Both the position numbers and the translations under genes were made by a program. Of a DNA stretch of 64,000 nucleotides, positions 1 to 10,379 are shown one piece after another. The stretch comes from Oscillospiraceae bacterium (GTDB lineage: Bacteria; Bacillota; Clostridia; Oscillospirales; Oscillospiraceae), in NCBI GenBank assembly GCA_015067845.1, contig SVLT01000008.1, positions 1 to 64,000 on the forward strand. Reading direction: 5' to 3'. Each line of letters opens with the position of its first letter. Position 1 is the stretch's first letter. The notes under the pieces were generated by a model. The model did no database searches. It saw nothing but the letters and a program-made list of their open reading frames with translations, and had not been told where the DNA came from.

Positions 1-218
1 TTCCAGAAACAGGTGGTTGCGGCGGAAGTGATGGTAATACCACGCTCCTGCTCCTGAGCCATCCAGTCCATGGTAGCAGAGCCGTCATGGGTCTCACCGA
101 TCTTGTAGTTCTTACCGGTGTAGAACAAAATACGCTCGGAAGTGGTGGTCTTACCGGCATCGATGTGAGCCATGATGCCAAAGTTTCTGGTATTCTCCAG
201 AGAATACTGTCTTGCCAT
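1..218 (-). CDS. fusA: Elongation factor G, N-terminal part (runs off the window)
   Basis: This is the N-terminal 72 or so residues of translation elongation factor G, the GTPase that drives ribosomal translocation. The protein begins [20 protein letters not shown] and shows the G1 P-loop AHIDAGKTT and the switch I region ending RGITI. The ATG at 218 has AAGGAGA just upstream. The gene is last in the visible rpsL-rpsG-fusA order on the minus strand, 18 bases after rpsG, as in most bacterial str operons. The rest lies outside the window. Identity is certain from the motifs; it is too short to judge whether it is the main copy or a paralog, but the operon position argues for the main copy. Confidence 0.97.
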   Translation of the reverse strand, partial: MARQYSLENTRNFGIMAHIDAGKTTTSERILFYTGKNYKIGETHDGSATMDWMAQEQERGITITSAATTCFW

Positions 219-236
219 TCTATGGTTTCTCCTTCA

Positions 237-707
237 TTACCAACGGAAATGGGCGAATGCCTTGTTGGCTTCGGCCATTTTGTGGACATCTTCGCGCTTC
301 TTCACGGATGCGCCGGTATTATTGGCAGCGTCCATGATCTCAGCAGCCAGACGCTCCCGCATGGTGTTCTCACTACGGTTGCGGCTGTACAGGGTGATCC
401 ACCGCAGACCCAGGGTCTGACGACGGTCAGCACGAACTTCGATGGGCACCTGGTAGGTAGCACCACCAACACGGCGAGCCTTCAGCTCCACAGCGGGCAT
501 AATGTTTTCCATTGCCTGCTGGAAGACTTCCAGGCCGTTCTTGCCGGTTTTGTTCTCGACGATTTCAAATGCACCATAGACGACTTTCTGGGCAACACCC
601 TTTTTGCCATCCAGCATGATGCTGTTTACGAGCTTGGTAACCAGAACGGAGTTATACTGAGGATCCGGAAGGACCTCTCTCTTGGGAACATTACCTCTTC
701 TGGGCAC
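237..707 (-). CDS. rpsG: 30S ribosomal protein S7
   Basis: Ribosomal protein S7 nucleates assembly of the 16S rRNA 3' major domain (small-subunit head). The ORF track starts at 725 with MKEGSK, but those codons are the Shine-Dalgarno itself (AAGGAGG). I place the start at the GTG at 707, seven bases past AAGGAGG, which gives 156 residues beginning with PRRGNV, the normal S7 length and N terminus. The family core [13 protein letters not shown] is intact. The gene follows rpsL after an unusually long gap of 172 bases that contains three hairpins, and precedes fusA. S7 is the known autogenous repressor of this operon in E. coli. Confidence 0.97.
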   Translation of the reverse strand: MPRRGNVPKREVLPDPQYNSVLVTKLVNSIMLDGKKGVAQKVVYGAFEIVENKTGKNGLEVFQQAMENIMPAVELKARRVGGATYQVPIEVRADRRQTLGLRWITLYSRNRSENTMRERLAAEIMDAANNTGASVKKREDVHKMAEANKAFAHFRW

Positions 708-744
708 TTTGCTTCCCTCCTTCATATTATAATGATTTTCATCG

Positions 745-832
745 GTACTCGAAAGTAGTACTTTCGTTGTGCCTGGCCAGAGGTTTTATACACTATATAT
801 AAAACGCTTTGGCAAGGCCATTTGCCTTGCGA
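745..832 (-). promoter_or_regulatory. Three consecutive hairpins in the rpsL-rpsG gap
   Basis: The 172-base gap between rpsL and rpsG holds three separate inverted repeats: GCAAGGC/GCCTTGC (812-830), GTTTTATA/TATAAAAC (783-805) and CGAAAGT/ACTTTCG (750-766). The last lies about 30 bases before the rpsG Shine-Dalgarno. In E. coli the equivalent intercistronic region binds S7 and represses translation; a comparable role here is inference. Confidence 0.5.
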
Positions 833-879
833 ACGGGCGTGGGGAAAATTCAAATTTAATTTTGGTTCAAGAAGCGCTC

Positions 880-1302
880 TTACTTCTTGCCGGCCTTGGG
901 CCGCTTTGCACCGTACTTGGAGCGGGACTGCATACGACCGTTGACGCCCTGAGTATCCAGAGTGCCGCGGATGATGTGGTAACGAACACCGGGAAGGTCC
1001 TTAACACGACCGCCACGGATCAGCACCACGGAGTGCTCCTGCAGGTTATGGCCAACACCGGGAATGTAAGCGGAAACTTCCATACCGTTGGTCAGACGCA
1101 CACGGGCGATCTTACGCAGAGCGGAGTTCGGCTTCTTGGGGGTGGTGGTACGAACAGCAGTGCAAACACCACGCTTCTGGGGAGAAGGCAGAGTAGTAGC
1201 CTTGTTTTCCAGAGTGTTCAAACCTCTCTGCAATGCAGGGGCGGTGGACTTGTAGGTTACCTGCTGACGGCCATTTTTAACGAGCTGGTTAAAAGTAGGC
1301 AT
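880..1302 (-). CDS. rpsL: 30S ribosomal protein S12
   Basis: Ribosomal protein S12 sits at the decoding centre and is the classical streptomycin-resistance locus. The protein starts [12 protein letters not shown] and contains the decoding-loop segments [12 protein letters not shown] and [10 protein letters not shown] use the ATG at 1302, preceded by AAAGGAG, rather than the upstream in-frame codon of the ORF track. That gives 140 residues, normal for Firmicutes. The lysine of the TTPKKPN loop is the wild-type residue, so no streptomycin-resistance change is visible there. It is preceded by the L7Ae-like gene and followed by rpsG. Confidence 0.98.
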   Translation of the reverse strand: MPTFNQLVKNGRQQVTYKSTAPALQRGLNTLENKATTLPSPQKRGVCTAVRTTTPKKPNSALRKIARVRLTNGMEVSAYIPGVGHNLQEHSVVLIRGGRVKDLPGVRYHIIRGTLDTQGVNGRMQSRSKYGAKRPKAGKK

Positions 1303-1374
1303 TAAATGATCTCCTTTCTTCAATTCTCGCCTTTCGGCGGCTTATATTCTACAGCCTAAGCCGGTAGAAACGGT

Positions 1375-1656
1375 TTAATCCACGACTGCCGCGGCAGCCG
1401 CGCCCACCTCAATGCCGCAAGCATCGCCCAGCTCCCGCATACTGGAAACCCAGTAACAGGACAGGCCGCGCGAAGCGCACTGTTGGGCCAAAGGTTCGGT
1501 GATGGAAGGATCTGCATTTTTCGCCAGGCAGACACATTTTACTGTGCCTTTTTCCATGGCTTTTCGCAGTTGTTTTGCCCCTGCGATCACCTTATTTTTG
1601 TCGATTTCCGGTAAAATCCCGCATTGGGGGATTTTACTATCTTTTTTAGTGTCCAT
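1375..1656 (-). CDS. L7Ae-family ribosomal protein (YbxF-like)
   Basis: A small RNA-binding protein of the L7Ae/L30e family, which binds kink-turns; the Bacillus homologue YbxF occupies the same place between rpoC and rpsL. The core NKVIAGAKQLRKAMEKGTVK and the C-terminal CGIEVGAAA match the family. The ATG at 1656 gives 93 residues, about ten more than YbxF. A strong promoter ends only about ten bases upstream, so the message would be almost leaderless and no ribosome binding site is visible. A 10-bp hairpin (1611-1637) lies inside the first codons. A later GTG at 1590 is the alternative start but also lacks a clear binding site. Confidence 0.85.
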   Translation of the reverse strand: MDTKKDSKIPQCGILPEIDKNKVIAGAKQLRKAMEKGTVKCVCLAKNADPSITEPLAQQCASRGLSCYWVSSMRELGDACGIEVGAAAAAVVD

Positions 1657-1666
1657 ACAGATACCT

Positions 1667-1694
1667 ATTATACGCATTATTTTGGAAAAGTCAA
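1667..1694 (-). promoter_or_regulatory. Sigma-A type promoter for the L7Ae-like/rpsL/rpsG/fusA operon
   Basis: On the minus strand TTGACT, a 16-base spacer and TATAAT lie directly before the L7Ae-like gene. The predicted transcription start is only about 3-6 bases before the ATG at 1656. Confidence 0.75.
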
Positions 1695-1728
1695 CAAAAT
1701 TTATTATATTTTTTCTGCATATTCGCAT

Positions 1729-1759
1729 TAAAAAGGGGCGTGCCGATTGGCACGCCCCT
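1729..1759 (-). terminator. Rho-independent terminator after the first lipoprotein gene
   Basis: An 11-bp stem AGGGGCGTGCC/GGCACGCCCCT with a 4-base loop is followed on the minus strand by TTTT. The hairpin is nearly identical to the one after rpoC at 2650-2673. Confidence 0.85.
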
Positions 1760-1782
1760 GGGGGTAATTAAATGATATTCTG

Positions 1783-2529
1783 TTATTTGTCCCCCAATTC
1801 AAGCGCACCGGTAACACGATTATAAACATATATCGTGTATGGGGAATCATTTTCTGTGTGTTTGCCCTCAAATTCTATAATCTCTGACCATGTAACACCG
1901 TCTCCTGTTCCATACATCCATGCACAGTTAATGTAATACTGTTCCATCAAAACAGAACTTTCTCCAGAAACCATATCGTAAACAATAAACTTCTTTTCAT
2001 CTGCTACAAATTGCAAAAGATCCTTCAAATCAGAAGCGACCTCAATATAAGTGATATTGCCATAGGTGGATTCATAAACCAACTCATGCTGGGTTTGGTC
2101 TGTAAAAAGCATTCGATAGACCTTGGTGGGTTCAGCCTCTTTTACATAGTAAATATATGCACCATCTTTTGAATGCATCGTAATTGGCTCTGCTAACAAA
2201 AGTGTGACTTCATGCATTTCCTTGTCCAGCCAATAAAGATAACCTACCACACAATCTGACAGATTATACTCTTCCCAACCGACGCCTATATTCTCCATGT
2301 GAAGCCATAGATATCCCGAATTGGGGTCAAAAGTTGTGGCTGGTGTGCTTGTAGCCGGGGTGCTTGTGCTCGGTCGGGTACTGTATGACGGGGGTGTGAC
2401 ACTACTGGAAGAAGACGGGGTGCTGGCAAGCAGCTTATCATCGTCCGTCGATGCCGTCTGGCAAGCGGTCAGCAAAAGCAACAGCAAAACAACTATCAGC
2501 AGAGCAGATAAAAAGCGGTACTTTTTCAT
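1783..2529 (-). CDS. Putative lipoprotein of unknown function
   Basis: A 248-residue predicted lipoprotein. It has a short basic start (MKKYR), a leucine-rich hydrophobic segment and the lipobox LTAC with the lipidated cysteine near residue 23. A Ser/Thr/Pro-rich linker follows (TSTPATSTPATT) before a soluble domain rich in aromatic residues that I do not recognise. It has its own consensus promoter and its own terminator although it sits inside the conserved rpoC to L7Ae/rpsL gene order, so it is probably an insertion. Its 5' leader, signal peptide and linker resemble those of the lipoprotein at 10458, on the other side of rpoBC. The probable role is at the outer face of the membrane; no function can be assigned. 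Confidence 0.85.
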   Translation of the reverse strand: MKKYRFLSALLIVVLLLLLLTACQTASTDDDKLLASTPSSSSSVTPPSYSTRPSTSTPATSTPATTFDPNSGYLWLHMENIGVGWEEYNLSDCVVGYLYWLDKEMHEVTLLLAEPITMHSKDGAYIYYVKEAEPTKVYRMLFTDQTQHELVYESTYGNITYIEVASDLKDLLQFVADEKKFIVYDMVSGESSVLMEQYYINCAWMYGTGDGVTWSEIIEFEGKHTENDSPYTIYVYNRVTGALELGDK

Positions 2530-2579
2530 AGGATCACAACCTTTCTCTAAAATCAGGAAGATATCTTCCCTTTGTCTAT

Positions 2580-2609
2580 ATTATAAACAAGGGAAAACTT
2601 TCCAGTCAA
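2580..2609 (-). promoter_or_regulatory. Promoter of the first lipoprotein gene
   Basis: TTGACT, an 18-base spacer and TATAAT on the minus strand, about 50 bases before the start codon. The leader contains a short palindrome (GGAAGATATCTTCC) and ends with AGAAAGG. Confidence 0.75.
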
Positions 2610-2647
2610 CTACAAAACTGTTACAGTTTGGCTACAAAAAGTAACAA

Positions 2648-2673
2648 ACGGGGCGTGCCGGTTGGCACGCCCC
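2648..2673 (-). terminator. Rho-independent terminator after rpoC
   Basis: A 10-bp stem GGGGCGTGCC/GGCACGCCCC with a 4-base loop starts about 12 bases past the rpoC stop. On the minus strand it is followed by a T-rich tail. It differs by one loop base from the terminator at 1734-1759. Confidence 0.8.
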
Positions 2674-2684
2674 TTGGGTTTTGA

Positions 2685-5600
2685 TTATTCTTCTTCGGTC
2701 TCTTCGATTTCCAGATCGTATCTGCTTGCAGGGGTCACGCCGGGCTGATAATCCCGGTAGGCCATCAGGCCGGAACCGGCAGGGATCAGCTTGCCGATGA
2801 TGACATTCTCCTTCAAGCCAACCAGGTGGTCGACCTTACCCTTGATGGCGGCATCGGTCAGAACCTTGGTGGTCTCCTGGAAGGAAGCAGCGGACAGGAA
2901 GGAATCGGTAGCCAGAGAAGCCTTGGTGATACCCAGCAGAACTGCCTGAGCAGTAGCGGGCTTCAGGTCTTCCTCGCCGGCGTCGATCCGGGCCTGGATC
3001 GCAGCATTGGCATCCTCGAATTCGAAGGAGTCGATGACAGTGCCGGTGAGCAGCGGGGTATCGCCGGGCTCTTCCACACGCACCTTGCGCATCATCTGAC
3101 GGATGATGACTTCAATGTGCTTATCGTTGATCTCAACGCCCTGCTGACGGTACACAGCCTGGACGGACTGCACCAGGTAATCCTGGACAGCTTCCACACC
3201 GGAAATACGCAGAACATCCTGGGGATACAGCGCGCCGTCGGTGATGGGCTCGCCCTTCTGGACGGTCTTGCCGTGAACGACCTTCAAGCCAACGGAGTAA
3301 GGCACATGGTATTCCTTGACCTCGCCGTCCTCTGCGGTGACCGTGATGGCACGCAGGGCGGAACGGTGGGTATCATCAATGGAGACGACACCGGTGATCT
3401 CAGAGATCTGGGCCATCTTCTTGGGACGGCGGGACTCGAACAATTCTTCAACTCTGGGCAGACCCTGGGTGATATCGTCACCCGCAACGCCGCCGGAGTG
3501 GAAGGTACGCATGGTCAGCTGAGTACCGGGTTCGCCGATGGACTGTGCCGCAATGATACCGACAGCTTCACCCAGGTCAACCTGCTTGGAGGTGGCCAGG
3601 TTCATGCCGTAGCACTTGGAGCAGACACCGCTTCTTGCACGGCAGCCCAGAATGGTACGGATATAGATCTTCTCGATGCCGGCCTTTTCGAACTTCTCGG
3701 CATCCTCGGGCATCATCATTTCGTCCTTGGAATGGAGCAGTTCGCCGGTCTCGGGATGCAGAACATCCTCAACGGGGAAACGGCCGCGGATGCGGTTGCC
3801 GAAGGAATCCACAACATCGCCGTTCTTGTCGTACACAGCGCCAACCCAAATACCGTTGGTGGTGCCGCAGTTGTGCTCACGAATGATCACATCCTGAGAA
3901 ACGTCAACCATACGGCGGGTCAGGTAACCGGAGTCAGCGGTACGCAGAGCGGTATCGGTCATACCCTTACGGGCACCTCTGGAGGAAATGAAGTACTCCA
4001 GAACGCTCAGACCTTCACGGAAGTTCGCCTTAACGGGAATTTCGATGGTACGGCCTGCGGTATCGGCCATCAAACCACGCATACCGGCCAGCTGACGGAT
4101 CTGTGCCATGCTACCACGAGCACCGGAGTCGGACATCATGTAGATGGGGTTGAACTCATCCATGGTGCCCTGCAATGCATTGGTGACATCGGCGGTAGTC
4201 TTTTCCCACTGCTGAACCACCAGACGGTAACGCTCGTCGTTGGTGATCAGGCCCTGGCGGTAGAACTGCTCAATTTCCAAAACCTTAGCTTCGGAAGCCT
4301 TGATCAGCTGGTACTTCTTCTCGGGAACCACCATGTCCGCAATGGAGATGGAGATAGCACCCTTGGTTGCGTACTTGTAGCCCAGTGCCTTGACACGGTC
4401 CAGCATCTCGGTAGCGATGGTGAAGCCGTGGCGGCGGATACACTTGTCAATGATCTTACCCAGCTGCTTCTTGCCAACCAGGAAGTCCACTTCCAGATCG
4501 AAAGCGTGCTCGGGATCGTTGCGGTTCACGAAGCCCAGATCCTGAGGAATGGGCTCATTGTAGATCAGACGGCCAACGGTCGCCGTGATCAGACGGTACT
4601 GCATTTCGCCGTCCACTTCCTTGCCCATGCGGACCAGGATGGGAGCATGCAGACCGATGTTGCCATCCGCATAGGAAGCAACAGCTTCATCCACACTGGA
4701 GAAGGCGTGCTTGGGACGGAAGGTGGCTTCCTGCTTGCCCTCGGCCTTCAAAGCCTTGTTGGCAGCCAGGAATTCATCCGCATCCACAACTTGACCCGCT
4801 TCCCAGGCAGTATCGCCGGGATTTACAATCACCACTTCCTCTGCGCCCTTTTCGGCCTTGCCCAGACGGGTATAGGTCAGATAGTAGGCGCCCAGGATCA
4901 TATCCTGAGTAGGAACGGTAACGGGCTTGCCGTCCTGAGGACGGAGCAGGTTGTTGGCGGACAGCATCAGCATTCTGGCTTCTGCCTGTGCCTCTGCGGA
5001 CAGAGGTACGTGGATAGCCATCTGGTCGCCGTCGAAGTCGGCGTTAAATGCGGTACAGCACAGGGGGTGCAGCTTCAGCGCGCGGCCTTCCACCAGCACA
5101 GGCTCGAAGGCCTGGATACCCAGACGGTGCAGGGTAGGCGCACGGTTCAGCATAACGGGACGGTCCTTGATGATCTCATCCAGAGCGTCCCAGACCTCAG
5201 CCTTGCCCTTGTCGATCATCTTCTTGGCGGACTTGATGTTGTTTGCCAGACCGTCGGACACCAGCTTCTTCATAACGAAGGGCCGGAACAGCTCGATCGC
5301 CATTTCCTTGGGCACGCCGCACTGATACAGCTTCAGCTCAGGGCCAACGACGATAACGGAACGGCCGGAGTAGTCAACACGCTTACCCAGCAGGTTCTGA
5401 CGGAAACGGCCCTGCTTACCCTTGAGCATATCACTCAGGGACTTCAGCGCGCGGTTGTTTGCACCGGTGACGGCGCGGCCGCGGCGGCCATTGTCGATCA
5501 GAGCGTCCACAGCTTCCTGGAGCATACGCTTTTCGTTGCGCACGATGATGTCAGGAGCGTTCAGCTGGATCAGTCTCTTCAGACGGTTGTTACGGTTGAT

Positions 5601-6380
5601 GACACGGCGGTACAGGTCATTCAGGTCGGAGGTGGCGAAACGGCCGCCGTCCAACTGAATCATGGGACGGATATCCGGAGGAATGACGGGCAGCACATCC
5701 ATGACCATCCAGGCAGGATTGTTGCCGGATTCCCGGAATGCTTCCACCACTTCCAGACGCTTCACAAGACGCAGCTTCTTCTGAGAAGAGGCGGTCTTCA
5801 GTTCCTCACGGAGCTGGGCGGACAACTCTTCCAGATCGATCTGCTCCAGCAGAGCCTTGACAGCCTCTGCGCCCATGCCGGCCTGGAAATCGTCCTCGTA
5901 TTTTTCCCGCATGTCACGATATTCCTTTTCGGTGAGCACCTGGTTTCTGGCCAGAGGTGCATCACCGGGATCGGTGACGATATAAGCGGCAAAATACAGC
6001 ACTTTTTCCAAAACCTTGGGAGAAATGTCCAGGATCAGACCCATACGGGAGGGAATGCCCTTGAAGTACCAAATGTGGCTGCAAGGAGCGGCCAGTTCGA
6101 TATGGCCCATACGCTCCCGGCGGACTTTGGCTTTGGTCACTTCCACGCCGCAGCGATCGCAGACCTTGCCCTTATATTTGATCTTCTTATACTTGCCGCA
6201 ATGGCATTCCCAGTCCTTGGTGGGTCCGAAGATCTTTTCGCAGTACAGACCGTCCCGCTCGGGTTTGAGGGTTCGGTAGTTGATGGTCTCCGGCTTTTTG
6301 ACTTCGCCGAAGGACCAGTTCCGGATCATCTCCGGGGATGCAATGCCAATCTTAATGGCATCAAAGGTGACATCTGCCAT
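2685..6380 (-). CDS. rpoC: RNA polymerase subunit beta'
   Basis: The largest subunit of RNA polymerase, carrying the catalytic magnesium site. Visible features are the N-terminal zinc site (Cys 59, 61, 74 and 77), the active-site motif NADFDGDQ with its three aspartates at about 448-452, the trigger-loop and bridge-helix regions, and a second cysteine cluster [11 protein letters not shown]. At 1231 residues it is slightly longer than the roughly 1200 of Bacillus. The ATG at 6380 is preceded by AAGGAGG, which overlaps the rpoB stop codon, so the two genes are translationally linked. A terminator follows directly, separating it from the lipoprotein gene. Confidence 0.99.
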   Translation of the reverse strand: MADVTFDAIKIGIASPEMIRNWSFGEVKKPETINYRTLKPERDGLYCEKIFGPTKDWECHCGKYKKIKYKGKVCDRCGVEVTKAKVRRERMGHIELAAPCSHIWYFKGIPSRMGLILDISPKVLEKVLYFAAYIVTDPGDAPLARNQVLTEKEYRDMREKYEDDFQAGMGAEAVKALLEQIDLEELSAQLREELKTASSQKKLRLVKRLEVVEAFRESGNNPAWMVMDVLPVIPPDIRPMIQLDGGRFATSDLNDLYRRVINRNNRLKRLIQLNAPDIIVRNEKRMLQEAVDALIDNGRRGRAVTGANNRALKSLSDMLKGKQGRFRQNLLGKRVDYSGRSVIVVGPELKLYQCGVPKEMAIELFRPFVMKKLVSDGLANNIKSAKKMIDKGKAEVWDALDEIIKDRPVMLNRAPTLHRLGIQAFEPVLVEGRALKLHPLCCTAFNADFDGDQMAIHVPLSAEAQAEARMLMLSANNLLRPQDGKPVTVPTQDMILGAYYLTYTRLGKAEKGAEEVVIVNPGDTAWEAGQVVDADEFLAANKALKAEGKQEATFRPKHAFSSVDEAVASYADGNIGLHAPILVRMGKEVDGEMQYRLITATVGRLIYNEPIPQDLGFVNRNDPEHAFDLEVDFLVGKKQLGKIIDKCIRRHGFTIATEMLDRVKALGYKYATKGAISISIADMVVPEKKYQLIKASEAKVLEIEQFYRQGLITNDERYRLVVQQWEKTTADVTNALQGTMDEFNPIYMMSDSGARGSMAQIRQLAGMRGLMADTAGRTIEIPVKANFREGLSVLEYFISSRGARKGMTDTALRTADSGYLTRRMVDVSQDVIIREHNCGTTNGIWVGAVYDKNGDVVDSFGNRIRGRFPVEDVLHPETGELLHSKDEMMMPEDAEKFEKAGIEKIYIRTILGCRARSGVCSKCYGMNLATSKQVDLGEAVGIIAAQSIGEPGTQLTMRTFHSGGVAGDDITQGLPRVEELFESRRPKKMAQISEITGVVSIDDTHRSALRAITVTAEDGEVKEYHVPYSVGLKVVHGKTVQKGEPITDGALYPQDVLRISGVEAVQDYLVQSVQAVYRQQGVEINDKHIEVIIRQMMRKVRVEEPGDTPLLTGTVIDSFEFEDANAAIQARIDAGEEDLKPATAQAVLLGITKASLATDSFLSAASFQETTKVLTDAAIKGKVDHLVGLKENVIIGKLIPAGSGLMAYRDYQPGVTPASRYDLEIEETEEE

Positions 6381-6394
6381 ATAACATCGCCTCC

Positions 6395-9300
6395 TTAATC
6401 TTCGTAGGAGTCTTCGTCAGCGTCATCTGCGCCACCGAACACATCCATAATATCTTCCGGGCTGTCCTCATCGATAACGAAACCGGCATCCAGCACTTCA
6501 TCGGCGCTGCCCACCACAAACTCGCTGTCGTGATGGCCGGTGTAGCCGATCTCTTCATCATCGTCCTCGTCCTTGAGTTCGATCTCATTGCCCAGTTCAT
6601 CCAGCACGCGGACATCCAGACACAGAGCCTGCAATTCCTTGACCAGAACCTTGAAGGATTCGGGCACGCCGGGCTTGGGAATGTTTGCGCCCTTGACGAT
6701 GGCTTCGTAGGTCTTCACACGGCCGGTAACATCGTCGGACTTGACGGTGAGGATCTCCTGCAGGGTATATGCTGCACCGTAAGCTTCCAATGCCCAAACT
6801 TCCATTTCGCCGAAACGCTGACCGCCGAACTGGGCTTTACCACCCAGAGGCTGCTGGGTAACCAGAGCGTAAGGACCGGTGGAACGGGCGTGGATCTTAT
6901 CGTCGACCAGATGGTGGAGCTTCAGGTAGTAGGGGTAACCAACGGTAACCAGGTTATCGAAGGGTTCGCCGGTACGGCCATCGTACAAAACGGTCTTGCC
7001 GTCTTCACGCAGGCCTGCCAGCTTCAGGGTATCCCGGATGTCCTTTTCGTTTGCGCCGTCGAACACGGGGGTGGCAACCTTCCAGCCCAGAGCCTTGGCG
7101 GCGTAACCCAGGTGGACTTCCAAAACCTGACCGATGTTCATACGGGAAGGAACGCCCAGGGGGTTCAGCACCACGTCCAGCGGTGTGCCGTCGGGCAGGA
7201 AGGGCATATCTTCCTCAGGCAGAACACGGGAAACAACGCCCTTGTTACCGTGACGGCCTGCCATCTTATCGCCCACGGAGATCTTACGCTTCTGGGCAAT
7301 ATAAACACGGACGGACTTGGTAACGCCGGGAGCCAGCTCGTCGGAATTCTCCTTGGTAAAGACCTTGACATCCACAACGATACCGCTTTCGCCGTGAGGC
7401 ACCTTCAAAGAGGTATCACGAACTTCTCTTGCCTTTTCGCCGAAGATGGCCCGCAGCAGACGCTCCTCGGGAGTCAGCTCGGTCTCGCCCTTGGGGGTGA
7501 CCTTACCGACCAGGTAGTCACCGGAACGGACTTCCGCACCAATGCGGATGATGCCGTCCTCGTCCAGATCCTTCAGGGTATCTTCGCCCACATTGGGGAT
7601 ATCACGGGTGATCTCCTCGGGTCCCAGCTTGGTATCCCGGGCTTCGGTCTCGTGCTCCTCGATGTGGATGGAGGTAAATACGTCTTCCTTAACCAGACGC
7701 TCGTTCAGCAAGATGGCGTCTTCGTAGTTGTAACCTTCCCAGTTGACGAAGCCGATGAGCACGTTCTTACCCAGAGCCACTTCACCGCCGGAGCAGGACG
7801 GACCGTCAGCAATGATCTGCTCATTTTCTACCCGGTCGCCAACCACCACGATGGGCCGCTGGTTGATGCAGGTGCCTGCATTGCTCCGGGCAAACTTGGT
7901 CAGGGTATAGGTCTTCAATTCGCCATCGTCATAAGCGATGGTAATATCGGTGGCGGACACAGCGGTGACCGTACCGTTTCCTTCTGCCTTGAGGCAGACC
8001 TCGGAGTCCACAGCGGCCTTATGCTCGATGCCGGTGGCAACGATGGGGGGCTCGGTGGTCAGCAGAGGCACGGCCTGACGCTGCATGTTCGCGCCCATCA
8101 AGGCACGGTTTGCGTCGTCGTTCTGCAGGAAGGGAATGAAAGAAGTAGCGATGGAGATCATCATTCTGGGGGAAACATCGATATAGTCGATCAGTTCACG
8201 GTCCACAGCGATGATTTCATTGCGGTGACGGCAGGTAATACGCTCGTTTGCCAGACAGCCGTTCTCGTCCAGGGGCTCGTTGGCCTGACCGATGTAGAAA
8301 TCGTCTTCCACATCTGCGGTCATATAGTCGATCTGGTCGGTCACCTTGCCGGTAGCCTTGTCCACCTTGCGGTAGGGCGCTTCCACGAAACCGTACTCGT
8401 TGATCTTGGCAAAGGTAGCCAGATAGTTGATCAGACCGATGTTGGGACCTTCGGGGGTCTCGATGGGGCACATACGGCCATAGTGGGTGTAGTGAATATC
8501 ACGAACATCGAAGGATGCGCGCTCACGGCTCAGACCGCCGGGGCCCAGTGCGGACAGACGGCGCTTGTGAGTCAGCTCAGCCAGGGGGTTGTTCTGGTCC
8601 ATGAACTGGGACAGGGGGGAGGATCCGAAGAACTCCTTGATGACCGCAGTCACGGGACGGATATTGATCAGGCTCTGAGGAGTAACTGCGTCCAGATCCT
8701 GAACGGTCATGCGCTCACGGATCACGCGATCCAGACGGCTGAAGCCAATACGGAACTGGTTCTGCAGCAGCTCGCCCACGCAGCGCAGACGACGGTTGCC
8801 CAGGTGGTCAATATCATCGGGAACACCGATGCCCATAGCCACGCAGTTCAGATAGTTGATGGAGGCCATGATATCGTCAGCAATGATGTGCTTGGGAATC
8901 AGGTCGTCCATGCGCTCAGCAATGGCTTCTTCCCAGTTGATGCCCTCGGTCTCCAGCATTTCCTTCAGCACGGAGAAACGAACCTTCTCCTTCACACCGT
9001 ACTGGGCAGGATCAAAGTCCACGAAGGAAGCCATGTCCACCATGTTGTTGGACAGGATCTTCACAGCGCTGTCGCCAACCTTGACGGATGCCTCGTTGAC
9101 ACCCCGCTTGGACAGCTGGCGGGCCAGGTCACGGGTGATGAACTCGCCAGGCATGACCAGGATCTCACCGGTCATGGGATCGGCGATGGGCTCTGCGGCT
9201 TCCTGACCGGACAGCCGGTTCCAGATCTCCATCTTCTTGTTGAACTTGTAACGGCCAACCTTGCTCACATCGTAGCGGTGAGCGTCAAACAGCAGGCCTT

Positions 9301-10075
9301 CCAGGTGGGAGATAGCGGTCTCCACCGTGGGGGGCTCACCGGGACGCAGACGGCGGTAGATTTCCAACAGGGCTTCTTCTCTGGTCTTGCAGGTGTCCTT
9401 TTCCAGAGTGGCCATAATGCGCTCGTCCTCGCCGAACATAGCCTTGATCTCAGCATCGGTGCTGACACCCAGGGCACGGATCAGGCAGGTGATGGGCAGC
9501 TTGCGGTTCTTGTCGATACGGACCCAGAAAACATTGGAGTTGTCGGTCTCGTATTCCAGCCATGCGCCACGGTAAGGAATGACGGTGGCGGTATAGGTAT
9601 GCTGGTCAGCCTTGTCCACATCATGGGTATAGTACATACCGGGGCTGCGGACGATCTGGGAAACGATGACACGCTCTGCACCGTTGATCACAAAGGTACC
9701 GCCGTTGGTCATGATGGGGAAATCACCCAGGAAAATATCCTGCTCCTTGATTTCGTCCGTTTCCGTGTTGCGCAGACGCACGCGCACCTTGATGGGCTTT
9801 GCGTAGGTAGCGTCACGCTCCTTGCACTCCTCGATGGTATACTTGGGCTTCTCGTCCATGGAATAATCCAGGAAGCTGAGCTCCAACTTACCGGAGAAGT
9901 CGGTGATGGTGCCGACATCCTTGAAAACTTCCCGCAGTCCCTCTTCCAGGAACCACTGGTAAGAATCCTTCTGGATCTTCAGCATGTTGGGGATCTCGAG
10001 GATCTCTTCGTACTTTGCGTAGGATTTACGCATGGTCTTGCCGAACATTGCGTCCTTGACCATATGGATCATCAC
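6395..10075 (-). CDS. rpoB: RNA polymerase subunit beta
   Basis: The second catalytic subunit of RNA polymerase and the target of rifampicin. The rifampicin region is wild-type in appearance ([20 protein letters not shown]), as is the [20 protein letters not shown] segment near the C terminus. The predicted protein is 1226 residues with an acidic C-terminal tail rich in Asp and Glu. The start is not certain: the ATG at 10075 has AAAGG five bases upstream, but homologues begin at the in-frame MVKDA four codons later. The gene is driven by a perfect consensus promoter about 170 bases upstream. rplJ and rplL, which often precede rpoB, are not adjacent here. Confidence 0.99.
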   Translation of the reverse strand: MMIHMVKDAMFGKTMRKSYAKYEEILEIPNMLKIQKDSYQWFLEEGLREVFKDVGTITDFSGKLELSFLDYSMDEKPKYTIEECKERDATYAKPIKVRVRLRNTETDEIKEQDIFLGDFPIMTNGGTFVINGAERVIVSQIVRSPGMYYTHDVDKADQHTYTATVIPYRGAWLEYETDNSNVFWVRIDKNRKLPITCLIRALGVSTDAEIKAMFGEDERIMATLEKDTCKTREEALLEIYRRLRPGEPPTVETAISHLEGLLFDAHRYDVSKVGRYKFNKKMEIWNRLSGQEAAEPIADPMTGEILVMPGEFITRDLARQLSKRGVNEASVKVGDSAVKILSNNMVDMASFVDFDPAQYGVKEKVRFSVLKEMLETEGINWEEAIAERMDDLIPKHIIADDIMASINYLNCVAMGIGVPDDIDHLGNRRLRCVGELLQNQFRIGFSRLDRVIRERMTVQDLDAVTPQSLINIRPVTAVIKEFFGSSPLSQFMDQNNPLAELTHKRRLSALGPGGLSRERASFDVRDIHYTHYGRMCPIETPEGPNIGLINYLATFAKINEYGFVEAPYRKVDKATGKVTDQIDYMTADVEDDFYIGQANEPLDENGCLANERITCRHRNEIIAVDRELIDYIDVSPRMMISIATSFIPFLQNDDANRALMGANMQRQAVPLLTTEPPIVATGIEHKAAVDSEVCLKAEGNGTVTAVSATDITIAYDDGELKTYTLTKFARSNAGTCINQRPIVVVGDRVENEQIIADGPSCSGGEVALGKNVLIGFVNWEGYNYEDAILLNERLVKEDVFTSIHIEEHETEARDTKLGPEEITRDIPNVGEDTLKDLDEDGIIRIGAEVRSGDYLVGKVTPKGETELTPEERLLRAIFGEKAREVRDTSLKVPHGESGIVVDVKVFTKENSDELAPGVTKSVRVYIAQKRKISVGDKMAGRHGNKGVVSRVLPEEDMPFLPDGTPLDVVLNPLGVPSRMNIGQVLEVHLGYAAKALGWKVATPVFDGANEKDIRDTLKLAGLREDGKTVLYDGRTGEPFDNLVTVGYPYYLKLHHLVDDKIHARSTGPYALVTQQPLGGKAQFGGQRFGEMEVWALEAYGAAYTLQEILTVKSDDVTGRVKTYEAIVKGANIPKPGVPESFKVLVKELQALCLDVRVLDELGNEIELKDEDDDEEIGYTGHHDSEFVVGSADEVLDAGFVIDEDSPEDIMDVFGGADDADEDSYED

Positions 10076-10245
10076 AGCCTTTCTTTCGGCTTTCGCCTGA
10101 ATGTGTGTTGCTTACGTATTTGATACGCACGGGGCGGTTGTAAGTTTTGTGCATTTTGCCACTTGACAGCCCCGCCTATATGTGTTACCATGTTCACGCT
10201 GGGCAGGATGGCCTACTAGGGCATAATAACACATTATGGAAAACC

Positions 10246-10274
10246 ATTATATACCATTCCGGTGCATTTGTCAA
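10246..10274 (-). promoter_or_regulatory. Perfect consensus promoter of rpoBC
   Basis: TTGACA, 17 bases and TATAAT on the minus strand: an exact match to the housekeeping sigma consensus with ideal spacing. It is the strongest-looking promoter in the window. Confidence 0.85.
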
Positions 10275-10294
10275 TCGGTATTTTGCAATTTTTT

Positions 10295-10318
10295 CGAGGC
10301 TTTTGGCCTCGTTTTTTT
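10295..10318 (+). terminator. Plus-strand terminator in the rpoB upstream region
   Basis: A 6-bp stem CGAGGC/GCCTCG with loop TTTTG is followed by TTTTTTT on the plus strand. No plus-strand gene precedes it, which is why a small RNA is suspected. Confidence 0.6.
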
Positions 10319-10379
10319 ATTTTCTTTTCATTTCCATAAAATGTAACCAAATTGTATTCTTTTTGTAACCGTTTTGTTG

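Larger units (their letters stand above)
10198..10318 (+). ncRNA. Possible small RNA divergent to rpoB
   Basis: On the plus strand TTGACA, 17 bases and TACCAT (10163-10191) are followed about 105 bases later by a hairpin CGAGGC/GCCTCG with a run of seven T (10295-10318). No ORF of note lies between. The transcript would be antisense to the rpoB leader and promoter. The -10 is weak, so this is tentative. Confidence 0.35.

Noticed and set aside
708-725. Upstream ATG start for rpsG (MKEGSK)
   Set aside because: Those codons are the Shine-Dalgarno sequence AAGGAGG; the GTG at 707 gives the normal S7 N terminus.
726-745. TATAAT just before rpsG as a separate promoter
   Set aside because: It lies directly against the Shine-Dalgarno, so transcription would begin inside the gene.
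2826-6398. Long open reading frame (1190 codons) antisense to rpoC, and a similar one antisense to rpoB
   Set aside because: Products of biased codon use in the highly conserved genes opposite; low-complexity His/Gly/Val translations with no family match and no binding site.
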